A stretch of DNA of 48,420 bases. Origin: Nanobdellota archaeon. GTDB taxonomy: Archaea; Aenigmatarchaeota; Aenigmatarchaeia; Aenigmatarchaeales; Aenigmatarchaeaceae. Below are positions 16,825-25,705 of the stretch, in pieces (the stretch's first letter is position 1; each line of letters opens with the position of its first letter). The notes beneath the pieces were generated by a model, which worked only from the letters and a program-made list of their open reading frames with translations, was not told the origin of the DNA and searched no databases. Location: positions 1 through 48,420 of the forward strand of contig JAHIDZ010000006.1 in NCBI GenBank assembly GCA_018901755.1. The letters are read 5' to 3'. The translations under genes were made by a program, and so were the position numbers.

Positions 16825-18618
16825 TCAAATTTGTTTTTTCTTATCTAAACCAACTATCTTACCATTTAAACTAAAATACCAAAAATCTGATGAAATTTCT
16901 TTCTGCTGTTCTATTATATGATTATATCTCAATTTTAAATTTTTCATCTCATTATCAAACATATTTTGTGTTTTTCTTTCACGTATTATTTTTTCTAAAC
17001 TGTAAATAAGTATACCTATCGAACTTAAACTTATTAATTCCCAACCAGTAAACCACTGCGTAGTATCATTAAAAAATTTCTCCAAAACTTTTTTCTTTTC
17101 TTTTGCATATATATTATATACCTTATGCATCTCGTCTCTTTCAGGTAAGAGTATTCCATCATTTCTTAAATTTATTTCACTCTTTTTATCATCAGAAATA
17201 ACAAATACTGTTTTCCCAATAATTTTATTATTAATAATATTATTGCCATTCCTATATTTCATTTCAATATCTGTTCCATAGTATGGAACTATTATATCAT
17301 TGGTTTCAAGTATAGCGCCATTTTCATAGCAGTACATAGCAAGTTCTATAGTTTTTATGCAGTCATGAATTTTAGATTTTGGTAGAAAGAGAATTAAATT
17401 TATAGATGGCATCAATCCAGATTCTAGTGTCATATCTATAGCATTTAAAGTATCATTGGTCGTAAATCCTTTTCGTATACATTTTAACATATCATTAGAA
17501 CCAGATTCAGCACCATATGAAATTTGTGTAAATCCAGCTTCTTTCATCAAATGTAATAATTCCTCATCAATCAAATTTGACCTCGTTTGACAGAAAAATG
17601 TAACATCATTCCCTATTTTTCCAGATTTTTTATTTTTAATTATTAATTTACAAATTCTTTTAGCGCGTTCAATTGGATAAGTAAATGTATCTTCATTAAA
17701 TGAAATATCTCGAAGATTATTACAATTATTATATAAAAAAATTATCCAATCTATAACTTTCTCAGGTTCCATCCATCGTTTCATTAATGTATTTATACCA
17801 AATCCGCAATCGTGCGACATTTTCTTTTTAAGAGAAGCCATTGAACAAAATGTGCATAGACTAGGACAAGACCTATTTGTATACATAAATTGTGTGTGTT
17901 CTTTCAAATGAGCATCTAACAATTTAAAATCGGGTAAAGGTAACTTATTTACTTCTGGAAGATATTTTTTAACATAATCATCCTTATTTGCTATCGATGT
18001 ATAAATATTGATTCCATTCTTTTCTATTACTTTACACGTTATAAATGGAATATCAGAAAAATATTTATCATAATCGTCCTTTGAAATTGGATATTTTAAA
18101 TCGTGCTTCTTTATTCTATCAAGAAGTGTTTTGCATATTATTTCACCTTCTCCAATTACAACTATATCAGCTTCACTAATAGCAAGCACATTTTCTGGTC
18201 TCAATGAAAGCCCAGGCCCACCGGCAATTATTAAACTATCTGGTTGCATTTCTCTTACGATACTCATATTTCTCAAATCGAGATCTATCAAACTTGATGT
18301 AGAAACTCCTATAATTTTAAATTTCTTTTCTCTAAGAATCTGTTTAAGTCTATCATGAGTTAATTCAAGTATACTATCAGTATATTTTTTTCTTTGTATA
18401 TTTGTAAGCTTTCTAGGAATGGCTTGTTTTCTTTTTTTATACATTTTAGAATAATAAATAATTGGATCGAATACATCAACTGAATAATTGAATTTTCTTA
18501 AATATGTACCAAGAAATATTATTCCTAGTGACATTCCAAACGTATTTTCATCTGAAAATAATACAACAGATGGAACTGGCATACCACCAACTAAAAGCAT
18601 ATCTTCTGAGTTTGTCAT
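16825..18618 (-). CDS. Cobalamin-binding radical SAM enzyme
   Basis: A 597-aa B12-type radical SAM protein. The N-terminal cobalamin-binding Rossmann domain shows 'IIGVSTSSLID', 'SLIIAGGPGLSLRPENVL' and 'ADIVVIGEGE' (residues ~102-159). The radical SAM motif is C251-x3-C255-x2-C258 ('CPSLCTFC'), followed by 'ISFNEDTFTY' and 'ISYGAESGSN'. Such enzymes methylate unactivated carbons or phosphinates, form rings, or build tetrapyrroles. Placed beside a SPASM enzyme and a small peptide gene, a peptide tailoring role is a reasonable inference. It is 49 nt downstream of the ABC exporter gene on the same strand. The C-terminal 120 residues are charged and helical without a recognisable domain. Confidence 0.85.
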   Translation of the reverse strand: MTNSEDMLLVGGMPVPSVVLFSDENTFGMSLGIIFLGTYLRKFNYSVDVFDPIIYYSKMYKKRKQAIPRKLTNIQRKKYTDSILELTHDRLKQILREKKFKIIGVSTSSLIDLDLRNMSIVREMQPDSLIIAGGPGLSLRPENVLAISEADIVVIGEGEIICKTLLDRIKKHDLKYPISKDDYDKYFSDIPFITCKVIEKNGINIYTSIANKDDYVKKYLPEVNKLPLPDFKLLDAHLKEHTQFMYTNRSCPSLCTFCSMASLKKKMSHDCGFGINTLMKRWMEPEKVIDWIIFLYNNCNNLRDISFNEDTFTYPIERAKRICKLIIKNKKSGKIGNDVTFFCQTRSNLIDEELLHLMKEAGFTQISYGAESGSNDMLKCIRKGFTTNDTLNAIDMTLESGLMPSINLILFLPKSKIHDCIKTIELAMYCYENGAILETNDIIVPYYGTDIEMKYRNGNNIINNKIIGKTVFVISDDKKSEINLRNDGILLPERDEMHKVYNIYAKEKKKVLEKFFNDTTQWFTGWELISLSSIGILIYSLEKIIRERKTQNMFDNEMKNLKLRYNHIIEQQKEISSDFWYFSLNGKIVGLDKKKQI

Positions 18619-18667
18619 GTTATTGTCACTCCGATATTAATCAATAATAAATCAATTTAAATATATT

Positions 18668-20425
18668 TCATTCCATCTCTTTCATCTGCAACATATGAAT
18701 GTTATAAAATAATCCTTTCTTATTCATCAGCTGATTAAACGTTCCCTTCTCAACTATCTTTCCCTTATCTAAAACAAATATTCTATCTGCGATATTCAAC
18801 GTAGACAAACGATGCGCAACCATAAGTATTGTCTTTCCTTTTGAAACGCTTTTAATTGCTTCCTGTACTTTCAATTCAGTCTCAACATCAAGAGCAGAGG
18901 TAGCTTCGTCAAGTATAATTATTTTCGCGTCTTTCAGAAGAGCTCGTGCTATAGACAATCTCTGTTGTTCCCCGCCAGATAATTCAACGCCTTCAGTACC
19001 AAGCAATGTGTTGTATTTCTTTTTCTGTTTCATAATGAAGTCATGCGCCTGAGCCAATTTTGCTACTTTCTCTATTTCTTCCTGCGTCGCATCTAACTTA
19101 CCATACATAAGATTTTCTTTTATACTTGCGTCAAACAACATAACTTCTTGTTTCATATAAGCTATGTGTTTACGTAACGAATCAAGTTTGATATCTTTAA
19201 TATCATATCCGTCAATAGAAATGCTTCCTTTATCTGGATCATATAATCTTGTTAATAATCGCGCTATAGTACTCTTACCAGATCCAGATGTACCAACGAA
19301 TCCGATTATTTCTCCTGGTTTTATTTCTAAATTCAATTTATCTAAAACTGTTTTATCAGGCTCGTATGAAAATGAAACATTCTTAAATTTAATTGCGCCT
19401 TTCACATCTTTAAGATTCTTTGCACCTTTTCTATTAACTATCTTAGGTTTTGTATCTAAAACAGAAAATACTCTTTTTATTGAAACTAGTGATGTTCTCA
19501 AACTTATGTTTAAATCAGTAAGTTCTTGCACTGGTCCAAACAACATTCCTATGTACGTATATACAGCGATCAGGGTTCCTATTGTCAAAACGCCTTTTAT
19601 AACTTCTAATCCACCGTACCATAAAACAAACAATAATGCATAGAAAATCAGAACGCCAACCACCGATGCTGAGAAATTGCTTAACTTAGTTATCTCAATA
19701 TCTGTTTTGATAAGTTCTTTTGCTTTCTTCTTTTCTTTATCCAGCTCATGCTTCTCCCTAGAAAATGTTTTAATTAGCGGTAACAATGTTAATCGCTCTT
19801 GTAAGAAATTCAAAAAGCTAGCATCTATTATTCTGAATCCTTCAAATATCTCGCTAACTTTCTTACCATAGTGTTTTTGAGAATACACAACAAACGGAAT
19901 TATAAGCATTGATATGAGTGTTAATTGCCAATGTAGCATAATAGCCATAGCAAATATAATAACTACCATTAAAACATTCATTAAAAGCGTCTGGAATATT
20001 AAAGCCGTATATTCGCCAATCGCTTCAATATCATCTGTAATTCTTGAAAGGAAATCACCCAACGTCTTGTCATGCACCTCTTTTGTATCTAAATTTTCTA
20101 TATGATGAAACAATTCATTTCTTACATCAAATAATATGGATAAAGAAAGTCGTTTCTGGAGATATCCGTAAACATACTGTATTACAACTGATGCCATACC
20201 TATTCCAATAAATGCAAACATCAGAAGATTTAACATTTTATAATTCTTTTCAAGAAGAACTACATCTATCAAGAATTTAACTATAAGCGGATTAGCTAAT
20301 TCTAAAAGAGTAAGAATATTTGCTATTACAATTATAATTAACCAAATTTTCCAATATGGCTTAAAATACTGAACAATCCTTTGATTATCTTTTAATAGTT
20401 TCTTATATTTACTCAGTAGCTTCAT
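18668..20425 (-). CDS. ABC exporter, fused membrane and ATPase domains
   Basis: A 585-aa half-transporter of the MsbA/LmrA type: six transmembrane segments in residues ~25-300, then an ATPase domain with Walker A G378-x4-GKST ('GTSGSGKST'), signature LSGGE (482-486), Walker B 'IIILDEATSALD' (502-513) and the H-loop 'VAHRLST'. No N-terminal C39 peptidase domain is present, so it cannot itself cleave a Gly-Gly leader. It works as a homodimer in the membrane. Co-directional with the B12 radical SAM gene and the peptide gene, it could export the modified peptide, although lipids or drugs remain possible substrates. Confidence 0.9.
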   Translation of the reverse strand: MKLLSKYKKLLKDNQRIVQYFKPYWKIWLIIIVIANILTLLELANPLIVKFLIDVVLLEKNYKMLNLLMFAFIGIGMASVVIQYVYGYLQKRLSLSILFDVRNELFHHIENLDTKEVHDKTLGDFLSRITDDIEAIGEYTALIFQTLLMNVLMVVIIFAMAIMLHWQLTLISMLIIPFVVYSQKHYGKKVSEIFEGFRIIDASFLNFLQERLTLLPLIKTFSREKHELDKEKKKAKELIKTDIEITKLSNFSASVVGVLIFYALLFVLWYGGLEVIKGVLTIGTLIAVYTYIGMLFGPVQELTDLNISLRTSLVSIKRVFSVLDTKPKIVNRKGAKNLKDVKGAIKFKNVSFSYEPDKTVLDKLNLEIKPGEIIGFVGTSGSGKSTIARLLTRLYDPDKGSISIDGYDIKDIKLDSLRKHIAYMKQEVMLFDASIKENLMYGKLDATQEEIEKVAKLAQAHDFIMKQKKKYNTLLGTEGVELSGGEQQRLSIARALLKDAKIIILDEATSALDVETELKVQEAIKSVSKGKTILMVAHRLSTLNIADRIFVLDKGKIVEKGTFNQLMNKKGLFYNIHMLQMKEME

Positions 20426-20465
20426 ATAATAAAATGAGAATTTCTATCTAATAAAGAATATCTAA

Positions 20466-20909
20466 CTATGGTGTTTGTAGTTCGTACCAACCGCTTTTAA
20501 CATCAGGACAGCTTGTTGTTATCTGAATGTTTCTTACATCACCATAAACTAATGCCGGATAAGATGTTCCAGTTGTTGATGCTGTAATTGTTCCTATTGT
20601 TCCAGGTTGAAGAGTTATTACAGTCGATGAATCATATGTTCTAACAGTATCATCCCACATCAGAATTACAAATCCAAAATCAGACAATTCAACAAATTTA
20701 GCTTCTACTACAGCTACTATTTTATTATTTACATCGTCATAGTATGGATATTCACCAGAAATAACACCTACCTGTCCGCCAATACAGTTTGACTGTGGCA
20801 AAGCTTCTTCTGTATAAGTTTGAACCCAGTTTGCCAGAACAGCTGCGACTGCCATTGTTATTGCTATCAATAAAACGGTTGCAACCAATGGTGAAATACC
20901 TTTTCTCAT
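20466..20909 (-). CDS. Type IV pilin-like protein with class III signal peptide
   Basis: A 147-aa protein beginning 'MRKGISPLVATVLLIAITMA', the class III signal peptide of archaeal pilins/archaellins: short basic leader, cleavage after Gly by prepilin peptidase, then a long hydrophobic assembly helix. The remaining ~105 residues are a beta-rich head domain with two Cys. Its promoter and first codons lie in the left copy of the 50-bp repeat. Removing the toxin-antitoxin insert puts this gene directly after spoIIM and the rest of the pilus operon. Confidence 0.85.
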   Translation of the reverse strand: MRKGISPLVATVLLIAITMAVAAVLANWVQTYTEEALPQSNCIGGQVGVISGEYPYYDDVNNKIVAVVEAKFVELSDFGFVILMWDDTVRTYDSSTVITLQPGTIGTITASTTGTSYPALVYGDVRNIQITTSCPDVKSGWYELQTP

Positions 20910-20949
20910 AGATACAAATTATATAAGGTGGTATATAAAATTAACTTAA
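20900..20949. repeat. Left copy of a perfect 50-bp direct repeat around the second HEPN/MNT module
   Basis: Identical over 50 bp to 22226-22275. The copy holds the pilin start codon and its TATA promoter (minus strand, TTTTATATA near 20935). The right copy holds the SpoIIM stop codon. Confidence 0.93.
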
Positions 20950-21086
20950 TGGCAAACTATTAAATAAATATATTCTAAAAAGTTAGATATATTGAATAAA
21001 AAATGATGATATTAATTAAGCGAATATTTTTTCATTTTTCGTAAAATAACATTTTTAAACAGTTAAACGAAAGATGAAGAATTCCA

Positions 21087-21566
21087 TTACTTCCTGATTA
21101 TTTTATTTATGTTCTTAAAAAAGAATAGGGCATTATCCAATGATTTTTTGGCAGGCTCTCTATTTGCTTGTGGGAGTTTCTGATAAGTAAATTCTCCTCG
21201 TTTTCCTTTCTCTCTTGAAAAGATTCCAAGGAGTTCTTCCGCCCTGACTATCATTTTCTTATAAATTTTCAGCAATTCAACATCAAGTTTGCCTGTTTCA
21301 ACAAGGCGTTCCTCAAATATTGCGATGGTCTTTTTATGAACTTCTGGAGCTTCTGTTCTGACTCCGTCTTTTATCAGAATCGCTTTTGCCGAATAGAAAA
21401 TACAATAATAGGAATGGCTGATCACCGCGCTATAAAATGTGAAATCCTTCTCAAGTTTAAACTGCTCTTTCTGAAGAATCGAGCTGCTTGAAATATCAAA
21501 AAGTATCTGAGCTGTTACAAGTTCATTTTCTGCTCTCTGAAGATATAATTCCGCTTCGTCATTCAT
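21087..21566 (-). CDS. HEPN-domain protein, putative RNase toxin
   Basis: A 159-aa helical HEPN protein: 'AELYLQRAENELVTAQILFD', 'AVISHSYYCIFYSAKAILI', then R-x6-H ('RTEAPEVH') as the likely catalytic motif, and a C-terminal helix 'AKKSLDNALFFFKNI'. The gene overlaps the end of the nucleotidyltransferase gene by 8 nt and is co-transcribed with it. The 137 nt from its stop to the left 50-bp repeat are AT-rich with no gene. Confidence 0.82.
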   Translation of the reverse strand: MNDEAELYLQRAENELVTAQILFDISSSSILQKEQFKLEKDFTFYSAVISHSYYCIFYSAKAILIKDGVRTEAPEVHKKTIAIFEERLVETGKLDVELLKIYKKMIVRAEELLGIFSREKGKRGEFTYQKLPQANREPAKKSLDNALFFFKNINKIIRK

Positions 21567-22173
21567 TTTTTATTCCTCTTATAAGATTATAATATTCTAT
21601 ATATCCATAATAAATCAAACTGTTTTTATAAATTTGTTTTCCAACATTTTCAACATCCGCTTTTAACATTTGTAAAAACTCGCTTCTTGTAAATATATGA
21701 TAATCAATCGGTTTTATTTCTCTTCTTCTGGCTGTTTCTAATAATGGAGTAATATCTTTTTTAGTTTGTTCTGATTCCACAATAACGGCAATATCCAAAT
21801 CTGACTTTTCTCTTGATTTGTTTTTTGCGTAACTTCCGAAAACAACCAATATAAAAAATTCTGTTTGTTTGAATATCCTTCTTTGAATATCCGCAAGAAT
21901 TTCTTTAGGAAATTTTAGCTTTGATATCTCCTCCTGATTAATAAGATTTAAATATGCTATAGTCAGATTATTATCAGAGTTAAGTAAGTGGGCGGTTACA
22001 TTTCCGGTCATTTTTTTTTTGATTAGATTTTGTTTCTGAAATTCTTTTAAAGCAATTTGTATAATATTATTAGATTTCTGTCTGCTTTGTTCTTTAATTT
22101 GCTTAAATGTAAGTTCTGTAAAAATGTTTTCATGGAATACTCTTAAAATATTTACTTGTTCTTTGGTTAACAT
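21559..22173 (-). CDS. Nucleotidyltransferase antitoxin with N-terminal HTH
   Basis: A 204-aa protein. Residues 1-70 form a winged-helix-like DNA-binding region ('LTFKQIKEQSRQKSNNIIQIALKEFQKQNLI'); residues ~95-200 are an MNT nucleotidyltransferase with G113-S114 and D125-L-D127 ('SDLDIAVIV'). Unlike the first module, the nucleotidyltransferase gene comes first here. The HTH makes it a likely autorepressor acting on the tandem 21-bp boxes just upstream. Confidence 0.85.
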   Translation of the reverse strand: MLTKEQVNILRVFHENIFTELTFKQIKEQSRQKSNNIIQIALKEFQKQNLIKKKMTGNVTAHLLNSDNNLTIAYLNLINQEEISKLKFPKEILADIQRRIFKQTEFFILVVFGSYAKNKSREKSDLDIAVIVESEQTKKDITPLLETARRREIKPIDYHIFTRSEFLQMLKADVENVGKQIYKNSLIYYGYIEYYNLIRGIKNE

Positions 22174-22176
22174 GTT

Positions 22177-22219
22177 ATTACCTATTTTTTGGTATCGGAT
22201 TACCTATTTTTTGGTATCG
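22177..22219 (-). promoter_or_regulatory. Tandem 21-bp operator-like repeats upstream of the HTH-nucleotidyltransferase
   Basis: attacctattttttggtatc-g occurs twice (22177-22197 and 22199-22219), identical, spaced 22 bp. Each copy has TACC...GGTA dyad symmetry. They lie between the start codon (22173) and the promoter contained in the right 50-bp repeat, so they are in the 5' leader or over the early transcribed region. Binding by the HTH of the adjacent antitoxin is the obvious inference. Confidence 0.65.
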
Positions 22220-22225
22220 AATTGT

Positions 22226-22275
22226 CTTTTCTCATAGATACAAATTATATAAGGTGGTATATAAAATTAACTTAA
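22226..22275. repeat. Right copy of the perfect 50-bp direct repeat
   Basis: Identical to 20900-20949. It carries a second copy of the pilin promoter (minus-strand TTTTATATA near 22261), now positioned to transcribe the toxin-antitoxin genes, a decapitated pilin start (ATGAGAAAAG followed by unrelated sequence), and the SpoIIM stop codon at 22272-22274. Confidence 0.93.
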
Positions 22276-23030
22276 AACCCAAGTATGATGGTTTCTATGA
22301 CCCCGGAGACTAAAATTAGAATAATTGCAACAGCCAAAACCTTTAACGCGTCACGTAATGTCTGATCAAAGTCTTTCTTTCTAGTAAATGCAAATGAGAG
22401 CATTAAACCAGCGACAGCTGCTAAGAAATAAGCAATAACTTCTGGAAACAAATATGGAAATGCTTTTAACGTATTCGTGATAACACCGATTGGTCCAATC
22501 ACAGACGCTAATCCTCTAATAGTATTTCCCCACATTACGCCAAGAACTGATGCATTCCAAGCTAAAAGAAACATTGACCCTGATCCGTAGAATAAAGACA
22601 ATAGGAAAAAGAACAACATTAATCCTATATTGTTAATTGTAATACTAATAAAATCAGGTGTGGCAAATGTAAAATACCCGACTGTAAATTTAAGCAACTG
22701 TTCTTTGAAAATAATTTCTACAAATCCTGCTGGTAATATTGCAAACCATAAAGCAAAAGAAACAGCCATTCCGAAAAATAGGTAAGCGTATATTCCTATC
22801 ATGTATTCATATCTTTTAATAAGATTTGTTGTTTTTTCTTCCTTTTTTCTCATTCTCATTGCAATTGGTGCTGCTGCTAATGTTGTTAAAAATACGGCTG
22901 GAAACGACGGCGAGTCTTTAAACATTAAAATAGAAACAGCTATTCCGATAGTTGAAAATAAAATTCCTAAAGCAAATGCATAAGATGGTCTTTTTTCTAC
23001 AAGTTCTTCTCGAAGTATAACATCTAGCAT
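22272..23030 (-). CDS. SpoIIM-family (stage II sporulation protein M) integral membrane protein
   Basis: A 252-aa polytopic protein with five or six membrane helices. The family motif is 'MFLLAWNASVLGVMWGNTI' (L-x-W-N-x-S-V-L-G), with the C-terminal 'FPYLFPEVIAYFLAAVAGLMLS' also typical (PE at the start of the helix). Archaeal SpoIIM homologues are common and of unknown function; they have nothing to do with sporulation here. It is 30 nt downstream of the CARDB protein gene, last of the pilus operon before the insertion. Confidence 0.85.
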   Translation of the reverse strand: MLDVILREELVEKRPSYAFALGILFSTIGIAVSILMFKDSPSFPAVFLTTLAAAPIAMRMRKKEEKTTNLIKRYEYMIGIYAYLFFGMAVSFALWFAILPAGFVEIIFKEQLLKFTVGYFTFATPDFISITINNIGLMLFFFLLSLFYGSGSMFLLAWNASVLGVMWGNTIRGLASVIGPIGVITNTLKAFPYLFPEVIAYFLAAVAGLMLSFAFTRKKDFDQTLRDALKVLAVAIILILVSGVIETIILGF

Positions 23031-23060
23031 AGAATAATTATAGATAGCCTATTTAATAAA

Positions 23061-24527
23061 TTATCTTAATCCGCCAAATAGTCTACTGAAGAAGTTTACT
23101 ATACTTGTCCATATACTTGACTGCGCCGTTTCTATTGATGTTGTGGTTGATGTTACTATAGGTGTCGTTTCTGACAATGGCTGTGTTCCTGAAGATGATT
23201 TAATAATAACAAGCGTATCTGATATCGCAAGAGCAGTTGCATTTTCAACTCCGTGTAATTTTGTGCTAGTTCCATCAGTTGCGATTGCTCTCCATTCTTT
23301 GTTTGTATAATTTGTAGAAACTTCGCTCACATTTGGTAAAAAGTCATTAAACCATTTCCAAGCATCTGTGCTATTAATTCTATAATTTAATCTGTAAAAA
23401 TCTATTCCCTGACAGTTGCTGGACCAATTTAAAATCATAGTTGTAGATGTATTAGATTTTTTTGTCAGTTTTATTGTACATGATTTACACGCGCCATCTG
23501 AACATCCATATGGACAGATATATACTTCTGAACTATTTGTATCGCCAACACAAAATGTTTCTATTACCTCACCCACAACCCACGGTGAACAATAGTCCCA
23601 ATGAATATAATTAGAGCTGTTTGTATAACCTTTAATATAATAATCTTTTCCGCCGTCAGAATCGACGCATTGCTTACAATCTGGATCATTTGAATCAATC
23701 AGCTCATCGCAGTCATTGTCTATGTTGTCTGAACATTTTGTTTCATTTAATTCACAGGCGAACCTTGTTATTTCTTTTATGTTGTTAGTCTTGTTTATCT
23801 CTGATATATTGCTATAATAGTCAGCTGTTGCTCTGATGATATGATTTCCAGATTGCGCTGGGGTCCAGTTGAAATGCACTGCATTTGAAATTCCTGGGTC
23901 TAGCTGCAGTATCATTGGCCAGGTTAATTTTTTATTTTCAATTGTGTCATTGACTATAACAGTGAAATTATACGCTGATATGTTGCCGATGTTCTTTACA
24001 TATGCAACTCCTTTAGCTGTGGTTTCGACCTTTGTTTGGTTCAAGGATATACTCTCTATAATTAAATCTGGATAATTGGTTTCGGCTGAAACTATCAAAA
24101 TAGTTGAAGTGTTGCTAAGAAGGTTAGAAATGTCGGCGTCTTCTCCAACATAAAGATAGGAATGGATTGTTTTATTATAAGATAGTCCTGTAAATGTACA
24201 TGAAGAGCCATATGTTGCATTACACAAAATATCTTGAAGAGTTCCATTTGCATCTAAATAAGTATTTGAAACATAATAAATCAAAGGACTCCCGCACTGT
24301 CCGCTCACACCAATAAGATTAGCTGTTATATCTGAATTTGGTGAAGCTGGATTTGGAATTAATTCCAATGCCAAATCTATAGCACAATAAGGAAGTGTTG
24401 GTCCTGGTTTTGTAAATTGTCCAACATCAGAAATAAGAGGATAAACTGCTACTAAAAATACTGCGATAAGAAGAAGCCCAATATAAAATTTTGATTTGTT
24501 ATTAATTTTCATAATAATAATAAACAA
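23061..24527 (-). CDS. Secreted CARDB-domain surface protein
   Basis: A 488-aa exported protein. Signal helix 'FYIGLLLIAVFLVAVYPLI' near the start; a CARDB domain at ~155-255 ('PDLIIESISLNQTKVETTAKG', ending 'ISEINKTNN'); then a Cys-rich metal-binding motif 'CSDNIDNDCDELIDSNDPDC' at ~263-283 (the D-x-D-N-D-x-D repeat of secreted calcium- or copper-binding proteins); then a further Cys pair region. The C-terminus 'FFSRLFGGLR' is amphipathic. Met6 is an alternative start. It follows the pilin-like genes at 15 nt and is probably an adhesin or pilus-associated protein. Confidence 0.75.
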   Translation of the reverse strand: MFIIIMKINNKSKFYIGLLLIAVFLVAVYPLISDVGQFTKPGPTLPYCAIDLALELIPNPASPNSDITANLIGVSGQCGSPLIYYVSNTYLDANGTLQDILCNATYGSSCTFTGLSYNKTIHSYLYVGEDADISNLLSNTSTILIVSAETNYPDLIIESISLNQTKVETTAKGVAYVKNIGNISAYNFTVIVNDTIENKKLTWPMILQLDPGISNAVHFNWTPAQSGNHIIRATADYYSNISEINKTNNIKEITRFACELNETKCSDNIDNDCDELIDSNDPDCKQCVDSDGGKDYYIKGYTNSSNYIHWDYCSPWVVGEVIETFCVGDTNSSEVYICPYGCSDGACKSCTIKLTKKSNTSTTMILNWSSNCQGIDFYRLNYRINSTDAWKWFNDFLPNVSEVSTNYTNKEWRAIATDGTSTKLHGVENATALAISDTLVIIKSSSGTQPLSETTPIVTSTTTSIETAQSSIWTSIVNFFSRLFGGLR

Positions 24528-24542
24528 ATTATGTATTTAAAT

Positions 24543-25028
24543 CTAATTTATCTGTATATCGCCGTCTTTGTTTGATATCAATATACTATTCGTTCCACGC
24601 TCGAGTCTTGCCGTATTAACAAAATCGAACTTATACTCTATGTATACTAATATCTTACCAGCAGTTGCTTCAACAGTTAAACCATCTTCTATGACTTTAT
24701 ACGGAACATCGGTAACTGTCTCATTGCTAAATGTTTCACTAACTATCTGATATTTCGTATCCATTACAAATTCTAATCTATTATTTTTTATATTATACGT
24801 TCCACCAGACACAGAAATCGATAATCGTCTCGATGATCCATCACCTTCCTGAAGAACTTGATTTATCGTAGAATCAATAATTTTTAGATTACTTTTCCCT
24901 TCATTGAGTATTATAATCTCTTTTGATTTTTCTATTGTCGGGTTTCCAATATTAAGAGCGATTGTAAGAGCTGCTACAGATATTACTATAACCAAAACAA
25001 ATGCAATTAAAACGCTTACTCCTTTCAT
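24543..25028 (-). CDS. Pilin-like protein (pilus operon, fifth small subunit)
   Basis: A 161-aa protein with an N-terminal hydrophobic helix right at the start ('MKGVSVLIAFVLVIVISVAA') and a hydrophilic beta-rich remainder, the layout of minor pilins or pseudopilins. The Lys-Gly before the helix could be a prepilin peptidase site. The start overlaps the stop of the preceding gene by 4 nt (ATGA). Confidence 0.65.
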   Translation of the reverse strand: MKGVSVLIAFVLVIVISVAALTIALNIGNPTIEKSKEIIILNEGKSNLKIIDSTINQVLQEGDGSSRRLSISVSGGTYNIKNNRLEFVMDTKYQIVSETFSNETVTDVPYKVIEDGLTVEATAGKILVYIEYKFDFVNTARLERGTNSILISNKDGDIQIN

Positions 25029-25399
25029 GCCATCACTGTTCTCTCTATAACAATAGTATCCTGATAATATTCTTCACCTTTTCCAAGATAAATATCTATT
25101 ACCGCGTTAGTTCCTTTCACGTTATACTTTATTGTCTGCGTATATCCTTTATCTAATAATAATTTGTCTGAAAATTTAGAAAACTCGTCTATATTTGCAG
25201 AAATGCCTTTTTCATCTAGACCATCTAGTATAGCAGTATCTACAGTATTAACTAACTCTGTTTTAAGATTTGTAAAATAATTATAAAGATACGCGTCATT
25301 TTCCTGAATTGTATATGAATTTATTGTTAAAACTAACAGCATCACTGCTACAAGTATTGAAACTGTTATGAATATTTGTCCCTTCATTTGTACACCCAT
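25025..25399 (-). CDS. Pilin-like protein (fourth small subunit)
   Basis: A 124-aa protein with an N-terminal helix 'GQIFITVSILVAVMLLVLTI' and a soluble C-terminal domain; 'MKGQIF' resembles a short prepilin leader. It overlaps its upstream neighbour by 16 nt and its downstream neighbour by 4 nt, so translation of the series is coupled. Confidence 0.65.
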   Translation of the reverse strand: MGVQMKGQIFITVSILVAVMLLVLTINSYTIQENDAYLYNYFTNLKTELVNTVDTAILDGLDEKGISANIDEFSKFSDKLLLDKGYTQTIKYNVKGTNAVIDIYLGKGEEYYQDTIVIERTVMA

Positions 25400-25704
25400 A
25401 CTTTGATTAATTTTGGTCCAGCCGTAATGTATTCAGCTGAAGTAACTGTTATATTTTCAGGTAAATTATTTACTGAACACTCTGGTGTAACACAAATATT
25501 ATATTCAAAATCATAGGTAGATGGCAAGCATTCTTCGAATTTTACAGCAAAGTTTGAATAATCTTTAGCATACGCCAAACAATCGTAAGTAGTATCATAC
25601 ATCCCAATCTCTTTCATCGGTGCTGGCTGAAATAGAAACATAAGTGTACTCAGTATAATCACTGCTCCTATCACCGATTCTAATGCATTTACAAATCCTT
25701 TCAT
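25384..25704 (-). CDS. Pilin-like protein (third small subunit)
   Basis: A 106-aa protein. N-terminal helix 'FVNALESVIGAVIILSTLMF' contains a Glu near position 5 of the presumed mature helix, as in type IV pilins. Four Cys residues in the head domain could form two disulfides. One nt separates it from the preceding gene. Confidence 0.65.
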   Translation of the reverse strand: MKGFVNALESVIGAVIILSTLMFLFQPAPMKEIGMYDTTYDCLAYAKDYSNFAVKFEECLPSTYDFEYNICVTPECSVNNLPENITVTSAEYITAGPKLIKVWVYK

Positions 25705-25705
25705 T

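Noticed and set aside
20997-21100. Possible C/D box sRNA (ATGATGA at about 21003, CTGA near 21097)
   Set aside because: The distance is longer than usual and no convincing D'/C' boxes at proper spacing are present.
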